Assembly: GCF_031877795.1 (NCBI RefSeq)
Contig: NC_133938.1
Span: 16,338,920 to 16,402,919, forward strand
Direction of reading: 5' to 3'
Length of the DNA: 64,000 nucleotides
Source of the DNA: Strix aluco
Lineage: Eukaryota > Chordata > Aves > Strigiformes > Strigidae
Shown: in pieces, positions 25,501 to 36,204 of the stretch
How the letters are laid out: each line of letters starts with the position of its first letter
Numbering within the stretch: position 1 is the first letter of the stretch
Notes under the pieces: model-generated
Database searches by the model: none
Told to the model about the DNA's origin: nothing
What the model saw: only the letters and a program-made list of their open reading frames with translations
Translations under genes and position numbers: made by a program

Positions 25501-26421
25501 TTGAAAAATCATTTGTAGATAGTTTTTAAACATACAACAAGGTTTTGAGGTGGAAGAAACCCCCAATCCTACAGGATTTCTAATCTAAATAGGTCAGAAA
25601 GCCAAGGAGACTCAAAGAGAGGAAACAAACCCCCACATATGTGTGATTTAGAAGTGGGAATTTTAAGCATGAACAAGTAGGGGTTGTTGAGACCTAAGCT
25701 GGGAAGTTGCTGCTTTTAGCCTCTTCTGTTGTAAATGAAGGAAGAGAAATTCCCTCAGAGTGTTGAGCTCCACAGTTAGGCCCATCTAAAATTTCTGATT
25801 TCAGGAGTCTTGCCTGCCTCCCACCCCGGCCACATGGGAAGGTTGGCCTTTTAAAGAAGGCACCTGAAATTATTAGCAGATACCGACTAGTCCAAACTTG
25901 CATATTGCTGTCAATGGTAATTCTTCTGAAATGCACTTCATAAGCCTTTTTCTTAAGAGTATCCTTCCCTTAATGGCTGATAATTAGACAATCTGCACAT
26001 GTACCTATTAATTTGAAACAGATTTACAAGGAGGGAATTTTGAAATTATGCTCGTTTGGGTTTTGTGCTTGACTAAGTAGTATTTATGCCTTAGCACAGA
26101 TGAGAACTGGAAAGCAGACAGCAGAATTCAGCAGCTATAAACATAGCTTCAGGAAAATAAAGGCTACTATTTCTTTTTTCATTGATCCTCTGTAGGAGTC
26201 TTCCATGTGTTGCATGACTGTTCTCATCTGTTAGATTTGTACATTTGTCTTTATCAATTCTTTAATTCTTCTTATAGGAAATTGATGGCAAATCATTACT
26301 GTTGATGACAAGAAATGATGTACTGACTGGACTTTCATTAAAACTGGGGCCTGCGCTGAAAATCTATGAATATCACGTAAAACCTCTACAGACACAACAT
26401 CTAAAGAACAACTCTTTATAG
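16489..26421 (+). CDS. SAMD13: SAMD13, sterile alpha motif domain-containing protein 13
   Basis: Three coding exons (16521-16573, 20395-20506, 26278-26421) join in phase to give 102 residues, the usual length of the short vertebrate form. The protein starts [13 protein letters not shown], continues with [11 protein letters not shown], and then forms one compact SAM domain (about residues 28-95) with conserved [14 protein letters not shown] and [15 protein letters not shown] and the closing helix [15 protein letters not shown] domains mediate protein-protein contacts and polymerisation; the specific role of SAMD13 is poorly known. The start is chosen because it opens the conserved N-terminus just after the exon 2 acceptor; a noncoding exon 1 probably lies in the CpG island at about 15 kb. 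It is clearly under protein-level constraint. Confidence 0.95.
16574..20394 (+). other. SAMD13: SAMD13 intron between first and second coding exons
   Basis: This 3.8 kb intron contains a short TA-rich simple repeat near 17348-17370, a CT run near 17428-17440 and poly-A/T runs near 19013-19026 and 19904-19923. No other gene or clear transposon was recognised. Confidence 0.6.
20395..20506 (+). CDS. SAMD13: SAMD13 middle coding exon
   Basis: The acceptor is TTTGCAG. The first base completes the split Asn codon, then 37 codons carry the DPADW linker and the first helices of the SAM domain. It ends at CAG-GTAAAT in phase 0. Confidence 0.95.
21235..21697 (+). mobile_element. CR1 LINE, 5'-truncated 3' end, sense
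   Basis: This is the typical avian CR1 terminal segment in sense orientation. It has GGCCTGGACCACCTGCC and CTTCCCTGTGAGGGTGGTGA, then GAACTAGGTGATCTTTAAGG and CCCTTCCAACCCAAACCAT, and ends with the diagnostic GTGATTCTATGA near 21686-21697. The open frame across the left part is the CR1 terminal region by chance and not a host gene. The 5' boundary is approximate. Confidence 0.93.
22225..22395 (+). mobile_element. MIR-like CORE-SINE relic
   Basis: The segment contains the 3' half of an amniote MIR pattern in sense orientation: TCTTAACCTCTCGGCACCTC, then AGTAATACTGCAGTAATTAC, then GGTGAGGCTAACTCATGAG, then AAAGCAATTTGCAACAGCC. The order and spacing match the MIR core and tail. It is strongly diverged and therefore old. 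Confidence 0.7.
24083..24745 (+). pseudogene. DNAJB6-type processed pseudogene
   Basis: An intronless, decayed copy of a type-II J-domain chaperone mRNA lies in the last SAMD13 intron. The J domain is readable as [20 protein letters not shown], then a stop (TGA at 24224-24226) within the [12 protein letters not shown] stretch, then a frameshift near 24265 before NDYDK. Weaker parts follow that match the DNAJB6 FEFGFTFRNP region, the GTGLTSFGS part of the Ser/Phe/Gly-rich region and the C-terminal KITTKRIVENGQERVE region (here [16 protein letters not shown]). The catalytic HPD tripeptide reads HPE. Loss of introns, stops and shifts indicate a dead retrocopy. DNAJB8 or another close paralogue as the source cannot be excluded. 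Confidence 0.85.
26278..26421 (+). CDS. SAMD13: SAMD13 last coding exon
   Basis: The acceptor is CTTATAG. The exon has 47 codons in phase 0 from EIDGKS to the C-terminus KNNSL, then TAG. It carries the second half of the SAM domain, including the end helix. Confidence 0.95.
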   Translation, partial: EIDGKSLLLMTRNDVLTGLSLKLGPALKIYEYHVKPLQTQHLKNNSL

Positions 26422-26457
26422 CGAATTGTCTAATTGGGGTCATGTTGTGCCTCAAAC

Positions 26458-26463
26458 AATAAA
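26458..26463 (+). promoter_or_regulatory. SAMD13: AATAAA signal close to the SAMD13 stop
   Basis: A canonical hexamer lies 36 bases after the stop codon. A further AATAAA at 27435-27440 would give a 3' UTR of about 1 kb; which one is used cannot be told from sequence alone. Confidence 0.5.
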
Positions 26464-27449
26464 TAAGCAATTTGGTTTCATGTGATGGAACTTTGTAAAG
26501 AGAGAATATATCTATTAAGAATTTAAACCAAATTACGATATATATCCTATTGGATAGAGTTGGCAATATACTATGTACTGAGTCTGAACTGAGAGAGGTA
26601 GTGTGTATTTTTTAGATAGTACATAATGATTTTCTCTTTTAGGAAGTGTCAATGAGCATGTTGAGATAGCTACATCACTGTATCCAGAACAAAAGGGAGG
26701 TATGTCATTCTCATTTTTGAGCTAGACATGTTCTTGATTTCATGAATTAAAATACCAAACAGCCCCCAACCCCCCCTCCCCTGCCGATAAAGTTTACATG
26801 CATCTTTGGGAGATAGAAACCAGTTAAAGTAGGTTTTGGTTTACACTAAAGACCTACTAAAATTATTACTACTTATAATTTTAGGATGGGTCTGACGCTT
26901 GCCAACTCACCCTTTTTTGCAGAGGGTCCTATTTTGACCTTATTAAGGTTTACTTGTGGTATGCTGCAATGTTTAAAGCTGTACATACAACTAACATAAC
27001 CCCTTCGATAGCAGAAGGTGTTGCTGACAGGTGAAACTGGATTGTGTATTTTTTGCTGTCCCTTTAAATTTTCAGCTTGTTTTCACCTGTTTTTAATAGT
27101 AGTTCTATGTAAAGTACAGTTGGTTTTTAAAAGTTCATGTTGCTTTGCAAAACAAAAAAAAGCTTCCTTTTATTCCTTTTTTAATTTATGATAACTTGTT
27201 TTCTAACATTATGCAGAAATTTGTAAAAAGTAAAATTCTGCCCATTTTTAATATTGTCTGTCATTGGTGTTGTAATGGTTGATTTTTTTTTTTTTAATGC
27301 TTTACTTAACGGTTTGAATACTTATTTTAAAAACTGAAAGAAGCTGTCTCGTCACCATACATCTCTGTTAAAAGAGAGTCTTGTTTGATCTGTTTGTACC
27401 AGTTCCCTATTTGATAGGTTGCTTGCTATATCCCAATAAAGCATTGCTT

Positions 27450-30400
27450 ATGTTTGGATTCAGTTTACTTTACAGATCTTTTACTTCCTCTGTTTCTTTG
27501 TTGTGGTATATTGGAGCTCCCGTTTTTCTTCATTTTCCCATTAAAAAGGTACCAAAACCTACTTAATATTCTATGTTCTTGTGATTACTTTTAAAACCAC
27601 TTACCAAGCTATTTAAAGATTTCATTATTTTTGCTGCTTCTTATCTAGTGTTATATACTGCTGAAGGGAGAAGCCCTGGTCCCAATTCACCAGTAACGTC
27701 TGTGCTTCTCTTACCCCTTTCTAGAGCTGGTGGTGCAGAGATGCTGTGCTGGCCCTGGTACACACGGAGATTTACCCCAGAACGCCTGGGAGGTAGCCAC
27801 GGATGGTGCTAAGCACTGTCTGGGCTCACCATCTTCTTTGGCTCAGAGATGACCCCTGAAATTGGAATGTGGGGTTACATCAGTGAGGCTGAGCAAAGGA
27901 ACCAGGAAGTAGGAAATCAGCGGGAGAGTGTGGTGAAAGTGGAAATGGTGTGGGAGGAAATGGTGAGGGGGTGCAGCTGAGAAGGGAGAAGGTAAGAGAG
28001 AGTGGTGCTTTCTGCCATGTGGGGACAGGATTCAGGGAGAGGAAGGAGAAGCTCCTGTAATCTCCTGCCTAGGTGGTGGCCCTGCCTTCACTTCTGACTT
28101 GCCCAGGTGTGAGGTGACTGTTGATGCTTCAGAGCTAGGAGAGTTGCTTATGGTTTCTGGTGTTGAGATTTAAGAAGGGATAAAACCACGTTAATAGCTA
28201 TGCTGTAGGTAAAGCTCACAGTATATGGCATAATACATAACCTATATACAGCAGCATGTTTTTTGTATACTTTCTAACCTTTATATTGTACATTTATTTA
28301 GAATTTGAGACGCATGGTTGGAGACACGGATGTATTCACCATTTCTCTTTCTGTCCCTTGTATTGTGCTCACTTCAGGTATTGGTCTGTTAGCAGCAGGT
28401 TTGTAAGTCACAGCCTGAATTCCACTTATGATTTTATTTATAGTTTGTAGTGTCCAGAGATACCTAATGGGAGTAGGGATCTTCTGGAAGAAGAGATTCA
28501 AATAGAGACCATCGTCCCTGCCTTGGCGAATTTTCACGTACAGTCTGTATCAGACTAATTACAGGCTGCAATTGAAAAATTATACATGAAACTCCTAAAT
28601 ATTTAATATAGAATTAGGTAGGTTTATGAAAAGGATTATGTGAAGCAGCTGCATGTTGCAGTCTGGAGATGCCTACCAGCCCTGTATTTGTAGAATCGTT
28701 GTTGGAGGAGAATACATAGTGCTATGTTACTGAAGGATGAATTGAATATTCTGGTTTTCTCCATTTGCATGTTTGGTGTGGGACTGACACATTTTGTAGA
28801 TCTATGGATGACACAGTTAAAAGTAAAACGTATTTATTCCATGAGGGAGTAAAAATCTCCACTGTGCAGCCATGAGTGCACAGTGATTACTGAGCACTGT
28901 TCTTTCTTTTAATATGTTTTAATGAGCAAATGAATTGAATTCAGAAACATCCAAGTTGTATTCCCCTTTTGATCAGCATCGCTAACTGGCTCATACAAAT
29001 AGAGGCCTAACAGAAATCTCACTGCAAGTGTGAAAGGGAATTTGAAGGATGCTGCTCAGAACTGTAACAGGTTTTTTTTACTGTCCCTGATCTTTATTGT
29101 AGTTACCTACTGTTCTCTGAGCTTTCTAATGCTGCTGTGCTCTTTGTGCAGGTGACTGTTCTGGTTTTGTCTGTTACATTCTCCTTGCTGTTTCTGGGAG
29201 CAAAAAATCTTTTTAAAAGAGACTGAAGGGTTTGAAAGAGGAAGTCAAAGCCAGATTATTTTTAGCTACCACTCCTCTTGCAGAAAACACAGCTGCTGTT
29301 GAGATGAGGAAGCGACTGATGGGCATTACTGGATACCATGTCAACACTGCAGTTCTGAGATTTGCAGAGCTATGCAGGAATCTCTTTTATAACATGCCCG
29401 CAGCTAGGAGAGTCCCTCTTCCTTAAAAGCCCTCCCTGGGCTTTGGGCTGTGGTTAAGCTGCCAGGTATCTGACTACTCAGCTGGGTATGGGAGTGACAG
29501 TGGTCTCAGTGCTGCAGGTCTCCTTGCTTTCACACTGAACCAGCAATTTATGGAGTGGCCTCCTTCTCCTAGGGGCATCTTTAAGGACCAAAGCAGCAGT
29601 CAGCTCCCCTGCCCTGCTGCTGGTCAGCACAAGAATGGAGAGATGTGCTGCAGCCAAGGTCCTCCTATTCCCTGTCCATCCTCTTACCCTTTTCATAATA
29701 CAGCACATCTATCAGAATCTTTCACAGAACTTTCAAAAATGGTTTGAAAGCATTACAGCATGCCTTTTTTGGTGTAATGGTTGTGAAATATATATTGGTA
29801 TTGTTCATCAGCTCTGATGTTTGCTCTCCTCTCAAGCTGTAGATACACAATGCATAGCATGTTCTCTTTGCATCCAAATATAGTGCCAAGTACCACACAC
29901 AAAGCACATATAAGGCAACTATAGCCAATTATGCAGGCTGTGGCTGTGCCTGTCCACAAAGGTCGCTTTCTCAACCCAGTGAAAATTGTTCTGTCTGCTT
30001 GGTGATATCTCCCATCCCTGTCTGTTATTGTTCCTTTTAAAACAGTTTGCTCTAATGGGCTGCTCTGTATCAATTTGTAGAAAATTCTTTGCTCTTATAA
30101 TTATAGAAAAGACTCGGCAGCTGTAGCAAAGGGAGTAGCCACCCATGCATCACTCCTGGCTAGAAATGGCCCAGACAAAATGTCACGTTCAGCCCTTGCT
30201 GTCCGTGATTACTTGCTAAATTAAGTCTTCTATCTTTTCTAGGCTTTTTTCAACATGTTCAAATTCTAAGTCCTTTACCTCTTCCTCTTTTTAAAAATCA
30301 GCGTTTAATTGGTCTGTTATCTTCAACACTCCTCTTTCCACTGTCACACTTAAGTTACAATCACAGTTATTTGAAAAGCAGAGGCTCTTACTTTCTGTGA

Positions 30401-33400
30401 GTCTGGGGGAAGCTACAAATTTATTTCTCTTTTTTTTTTTTTTTTTTTAATGGCAATATTGTCTAAAATTTGAAGGCTGAGTCTGAGCAGGACCAGAAAA
30501 ACATTATCTCACTTTGTCTCCTTTCTAGTTCTTTACTTCCAAGTCAAAACAGCAGTTCCTTCCCTTCTAGGAATGGTTTTAGCCCAGAAGACATGTGGGA
30601 AATTAATTGACTGTAAATATGCATGTGAACAGTGTAACTGTCAGTGGCTCAGTAGGCAGCAGGACAAATGGAGTGATAGAGGGAAGGGTCTGCTCTACTC
30701 TCACCTTCACCTCAGGGACAATTTACACAGGCAATGGATTGGCTTCTGCTTCATCTAACAGAATGAGAGGACTTGGTGCTTGGGGATGTCAGCCAGGAGA
30801 GCCCATCAACGTCCCATTCCATCACACCAAAGGCCTCCATACACCTTGGCCTCTGCGTTGCTCAGTTTTGACAGCAGCTTCCTCCGGGAGAGCTGCAGAG
30901 GGCAGTGGCTGTCATTAGCCCCCTGGCAGCCTGCGAGGGCGGGCTCCATTGGAATAATGGGCAGACTGATTTAATAAGTAGCTTTCATTCCTGGTGGGAA
31001 AGGCTGTGTTCTTTGTAATATGATAATGCAACATGGTCATTAAATTCTTTTTTGCTTAGCCCCTGTAATTAGGGAATTGTTTGATTTAGTGATGTTCCTT
31101 TGGATCCCAGATGTGTATTCCATTTACTCCCAGAATAACATTAGCTGGTAGACACTGTAAATTTGGGGAATGCTGCTGTAACCTCAGACACCTGGAGAGC
31201 CCAGGAGGAGCACCATGAAGACTGTAAGTGGCCCTTGGTCTCCATGTGAGAGTTTCATTGCTGCAGCAAGCTGCTGGTGAGTACTGGAGACCACTGTTTT
31301 ATTTATATGCTGCACTCGTGAGCATCTTTGTTAAAGGAACAGCCAGCAGTTATAACTGCTGTATCATCAGCTGATCTGCTGATAAGGCAACAACAAATGT
31401 TTTGGCACGGGCAGGCTTGCACTCATCTCAAGATGTTATTTTCCCCCTTTCAGATGATTGCTATAATCCAGCTGCCCCTCTATAAGCACTCGGCAGTACT
31501 TGCTATGTTGAGGATGCCCCTGACTTTGTAGCTGATAAATTGTATCAAAAAAGGGAGGGAAGGCTCACCATTTGCACCCACCTCTGATTCAAGAGTAACA
31601 TTGCTTTGTCACGGGCTGGTGGATTGCATCAGGAGGAAGGAAGTGAAGAGTGAGGAACTTGTAGCAGAGTTTGTTTCCCAGCTGGGGACCAAACCTAGGG
31701 AGAAGTCTGGAAGTGGGTGTGTGCCTTGGGTGTAGCAACCCTGTTTCACAAGGATACTCTTCTACTCCCTCCTCCCTTCTGTATAAATACCACAAGCCAG
31801 TTTGCCTGCGCTTCTCTACCTGGAAATATGTGTAATCTAGAAGACTTGGAAACATTGCAGGAGTACAAGGGCATTAAAACTTGAGCTCTTGTCTTTTGCA
31901 TTCAGCTGTAGATTTTAATGAGTACTGAGGGGGGCTTCTGCCCCCTCTGGTTTCTGCGGTTATGTTTCCCACTGCACCAAAGGTTTCTCTACCCCCTTAT
32001 TTTTCTAGTTTTGAGACCCTCCAATGTTGTTTGGTTTGGGTCTTTGTTTTCAGCTCTGAAGTAGTCAGATAGGAAAGATACTTGTCCTCACTGCTTTTTT
32101 TTTTTTTTTTAATTTTCTGTTGTCTCCCTTCTTTGATTTGTCTTATATTTTTTACTATCACTGTATTTCTCTCTCCTTCCTCTTCCCTCTCCCCCCATCT
32201 TCCCTGCTTATTTTCTAGTCTCTCTTGCCTCTGTTACCTTATGTTCCCATTCCAGCTGGGTCCCCTCTTGCACCTCCATCTATCAGGGCCTGGGCTACAA
32301 ATGTCTGTCCACGCAGGCAAGCATTTACGTGCAGGGATACACGACCTGCTATGGTCAGCTAACAGGACTGAATGATTACCTTTGCTTCTGCCCCCCAGGT
32401 TGGTGAAGTACTCCTCCAGCTCTCTCTGGCAGGCAGCAGTAGGGTATGTGCCCCTTTCCTTGTTCTTTCCACTGCTTGTTTTTTTGTGAGCCTGGCAGAG
32501 GTGAATTGCTGTCCTGGTGTGTAATTTGGGATGGATCTTGAAAACAACATGGCAGGCTTCAAAGCTGAAACTTTGCAAATCGGTAATAAAACTATGTAAC
32601 AACTAACCCCAGCTCATGTTGTTTCTTATTTGATTGCCATAGATCAGTCATACACCAGCTGATATAGTAAATGCCCCTTATGTATTTTTTATGTATACAT
32701 ATTAAGTATACATATATGTATACTTATGGGACCAGGTGTGTGTGCATACCCCCAGGTATGTGTGTGTGTCATTTCTTTCTCAGCCTGCTATGAATAGTAA
32801 GGTTCAATCTCAGAATCAGAAAACAGTTTATATCCTAATTATAGCTGAGATGTGAGCTGACATTTTTGATCTTATAACTGGAGAACATTTGATGGGTTTT
32901 CTTTCTAGATACAGCTGTGCCCTTTCCAGGAAGAAGATGGTTGGCTGTTGTATGTACACAAATAGGGGGATTCTAACTTAAAAAGTATTTATATTGAGAT
33001 TTCTAGCCAGAAAGGGGTTTTTTGGTCACTTTAAGTCAGCTCAGTTCAGCTTAGAAGCAGAATCCTGTACTCCTGATAAAAACAAGATTCAAAAAAAAGA
33101 AAAAGACAACTTTAAAGAAGAAAAAAAAAGTAGCTGTAATAGTTAAAAACCAAGAGGTTTAAATGTGTGTTGGAAAGCAGGTAGCCTGAATATATATAGA
33201 ATAATACAGCCAGTGAAGACAGATCACTTGTACTGACCCTGATGGTGACATTTCATCTCAGTTTTAGATATTGGCTAATGAATTTAGCTAGTGCATTTTA
33301 TCTATGTGGCATTGGTTGCGTGTGGAGCATGATCAGCAGCTGAGGAGGATTGTGGTTCAACTGTCCTGGGCAGCTATCAGAATTGAACAGAAACAGGATG

Positions 33401-35000
33401 TGAAAGAATTGGATGCTAAAATGATAATAAGATTTTTGTGTACTTGAAATACGCTCTTTCTTGGTAGAAGGCTCCAGACCCTCTAAACTACTGGAATATA
33501 GCCCAGGACCAGCAAGGTTCATGTTATCAGCAAGAAGATGTATTTTAAATGGGAATTTTTTGATCTGCTAGCTGCTGCTCATTTTCATCAAGTGTGATTT
33601 CATCAGCAAAGCATCACAGCTGCCTCTGAATAAAACACAGTAAGCAACTTGAATAGCTTCTCAGGACAGGAACTGAAAAAAAAATCTCAATTAAAATAAT
33701 GCAAGTCCATTGTGGAGACTGAATCTAATGAAGCCAATGGGAATTTGATCAGGTTTCAGGCCCAAGTAAGTCTGGCTAAGTCCCATTTTCAAGAATGAGT
33801 TATGCCATTGTTATCTGAATCTAACTGCCATATAGAAAATTTGGGCTTCTTCCGATTGCCAAAGTACTTTCTTTAGAATCAATCTGCCCACATAAGTGAC
33901 TCAGGTTTGCAGTGCTGGATGGAGCTGTGCTGAGATGCCTTTAAAGACTTGCTGAATGTCTGCATGTCTGTGGAGGCTTATAGAAATCACATTGCATGAG
34001 TGACATGTGTGCTTGTTGCCACAGGAAAGTCTAAATAAAAAACTTCTTGCTGCTTTGTGTCCTCATTCTGCCATGAAGGTTAGTCCACTACTACCTTACA
34101 AGCCCACAAACGAAGCACAAATAGTAACAAAGGAAACCTTCTGCCTAATGCAATAAATTTCTCATAAGGTAGAAAAGAAGTGGGTTGTGAAGATCTGCCT
34201 TGTTTAGAAAGAGGTAAATGCTGAAATGTTCAGTAAGATCCTTTTTCATCTGTTTTTCCATCTATTGGTAGTGAACTGTCATTTGGAACAAGACTGGTCA
34301 CTTTTTTGAGGTAAAATTGGCTGAACTAAAACATTTCTCTTACTTACAATGTTTGCATTTATGTATAAGTAGTAAATTGTTTGTTATTTGATAAATAGTC
34401 AAATACTAGTTTGTTTTTTGATGTTGCTCTTTATTTGCCCTTAAAAGATACCTTAATAAATTACAAGCACCTAAAAATAGCAGAAATAGTAAGATGTAAG
34501 CCCACAGGTACAGTACAACACAATCTAACAAGGTAAGAAAGAATGTCCCTGGCAAAAGCTAAAAGTGTTGTATATAAAACTTTGAGAATTGGCTAGTGAC
34601 CAGAGGACAGCGTATCTGGGACAGCTTCACTCTGTGGTGTCATTTGTCCTGTTGTTTTTCAGGAGATATCTCAGGCTTGTGAACAGTGTCTTCTCTTCAC
34701 ATCTGTTATGTCCTGCTCACCAAGGCAAGTTCCTGTCTTGCAAAGCACCTCAAAATGTCACACGGTGCAGGACATGTTCCTCGTTTGCAGTGCCTATGAA
34801 TTTAAAGATTGTACCCAGAGGAACGCTGCAGGTCTGCCAATTGAGAAGGCACAAAGGCAACTGAATTGCAGTTTTCAGAAGTACCTTTGGGCACTTTCCA
34901 TTGGATTTGCACTCTGTCACATGGAGTCTGTGAAAATGATGCTCGGAGAAATGAGAGCAGTGGCTAGAAGCTGTCAGAGTTGACCAGGATTTCTGCTGCA
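27450..35000. other. Intergenic region between SAMD13 and UOX
   Basis: No exon or RNA gene was recognised in these 7.5 kb. It includes poly-T runs near 30430-30448 and 32097-32111, a perfect 24-base AT-rich palindrome at 32703-32726 with an adjacent GT-rich run, and a piece near 33730-33765 that resembles old amniote interspersed repeats but cannot be named. Confidence 0.5.
32703..32726. repeat. Perfect 24-base palindrome
   Basis: The sequence from TAAGTATACATA at the left is exactly self-complementary about 32714/32715. It lies in a TA/GT microsatellite-like stretch (about 32685-32770), so simple-repeat expansion is the likeliest origin. Confidence 0.9.
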
Positions 35001-35005
35001 AATCA

Positions 35006-35160
35006 CAGAATCATAGAATCACAGAATGGTTTGTGTTGGAAGGGACCTTAAAGATCACCTAGTTCCAACCCCCCTGCCATGGGCAGGGACACCTTCCACT
35101 AGGGCAGGTTGCTCAAAGCCCCGTCCAACCTGGCCTTGAACACTTCCAGGGAGGGGGCAT
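35006..35160 (-). mobile_element. CR1 LINE 3' end, antisense, 5'-truncated
   Basis: Read on the plus strand it begins with the reversed CR1 terminal repeat units (ATCACAGA / ATCATAGA / ATCACAGAATGG). It continues with GGAAGGGACCTTAAAGATCA, CCCCCCTGCCATGGGCAGGG and ends near CACTTCCAGGGAGGGGG, the standard reverse complement of an avian CR1 tail. About 155 bases remain. Confidence 0.93.
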
Positions 35161-35841
35161 CAGTTTGTGAGATGAGAGTTTTGGCTGTATAGTTTTATCT
35201 CTATGTTCAAAGCTATCACCCAGGGTAACTAAAGAAAGATATGCATTGTCTGTCTTGTCTAGCTTTCTCCCTACCCCCCCCCAAAGTAATAGGGTTACTT
35301 AGGTTGACTTCTGCCTTCTCAGAAGTCATGATGAGATTATTAGACTAAAGAAAACTATTTAATTATACTTACAGAGATAGCCCAAAACTTCAAACACCTC
35401 AGTGATTAATATAAAAGTAATTGTATAGTAACTTTATAGTCTGATGAGTAGTAGGAGCAGTTGTGCAGTCAGAATACATGCAGAGAAATTAGTCAACAGC
35501 TGTAACTATTCAGACTGCAAAGGAGATAGAGACTTTTTAAAAATTTTTTTCATTTCCTTCACAAGGAAATCAGTGTCTGATTGATTCCCTATTCAGTTAC
35601 TGGGTCAGAACATCAGCTCTGTAGAGCAGTGTGGCATCAAGGGGTCATGACCGGTTACATCAATGAAACATCTGGTCTCATGCCTGTATATTCATTTTAC
35701 TGAAGGAACATCAGTAAATAGAATATACAGAGTTGCTGATTTTACATGTCAAAAACATGTTACAGACACTACCGAATTAATTGTTTCATTAAAAGGTCTG
35801 GGAATAGCTGGTTTAAAAATTAATTGACTATAATGTTTCCA

Positions 35842-35949
35842 GCTGGGATTTTCAAAAGAGCATAGGGGATTTCAATCTGCAAATCACACTGAGATTCAGG
35901 GACAGACTTTGATTTCTGAATTCCTGAGGGTCCTTCAGAAATCCCAACC
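35842..35949. mobile_element. MITE-like inverted repeat, old DNA transposon relic
   Basis: The left end GGGATTTTCAAAAGAGC and the reverse complement of the right end (GGGATTTCTGAAGGACC) match at most positions. The interior is short and itself roughly symmetrical. Elements of this form, with GGGATTTTCAAA termini, are common old nonautonomous DNA transposons in amniotes. It starts about 120 bases past the UOX stop codon. The family name is not assigned. Confidence 0.5.
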
Positions 35950-36066
35950 TCAGGAGTTCATAGAGGGAAAAGTAGTCAGCAATGGAAGAGGCCAATGAGG
36001 AGTGTACGTCGATAGGAAAGCCATACTGTTAAGTTTATCAGGAAGATGTGAGTGTAGCCAACAGAT

Positions 36067-36204
36067 TTAGTTTCCCTGAGCAGCTGCCAGTCCAAAGTGA
36101 CTTTGCCTGTCATCTTTTAGCACATGGCTCTGTGCTTCTAAGAACTTCTTCCTGCCAAGCGTGCAAGCACAGGAGCCATAGGGAGTTTCCACTGGAACCA
36201 GAAC
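36067..36204 (-). CDS. UOX: UOX exon 8 (terminal coding exon)
   Basis: Begins after a pyrimidine-rich CCCCCTCAG acceptor with VLVPVETPYGSCACTLGRKK, matching the final strand of uricase. It runs on about 20 residues beyond the usual end, to QGN and a TAA stop. Two cysteines (CAC) fall in the extension-proximal part. Confidence 0.88.
   Translation of the reverse strand, partial: VLVPVETPYGSCACTLGRKKFLEAQSHVLKDDRQSHFGLAAAQGN

Larger units (their letters stand above)
20507..26277 (+). other. SAMD13: SAMD13 last intron, repeat-hosting
   Basis: This 5.8 kb intron holds a sense CR1 3' end (about 21.2-21.7 kb), a MIR-like SINE (about 22.2-22.4 kb) and a DNAJB6-type processed pseudogene (about 24.1-24.7 kb), listed separately. 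The remainder shows nothing recognisable. Confidence 0.7.
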
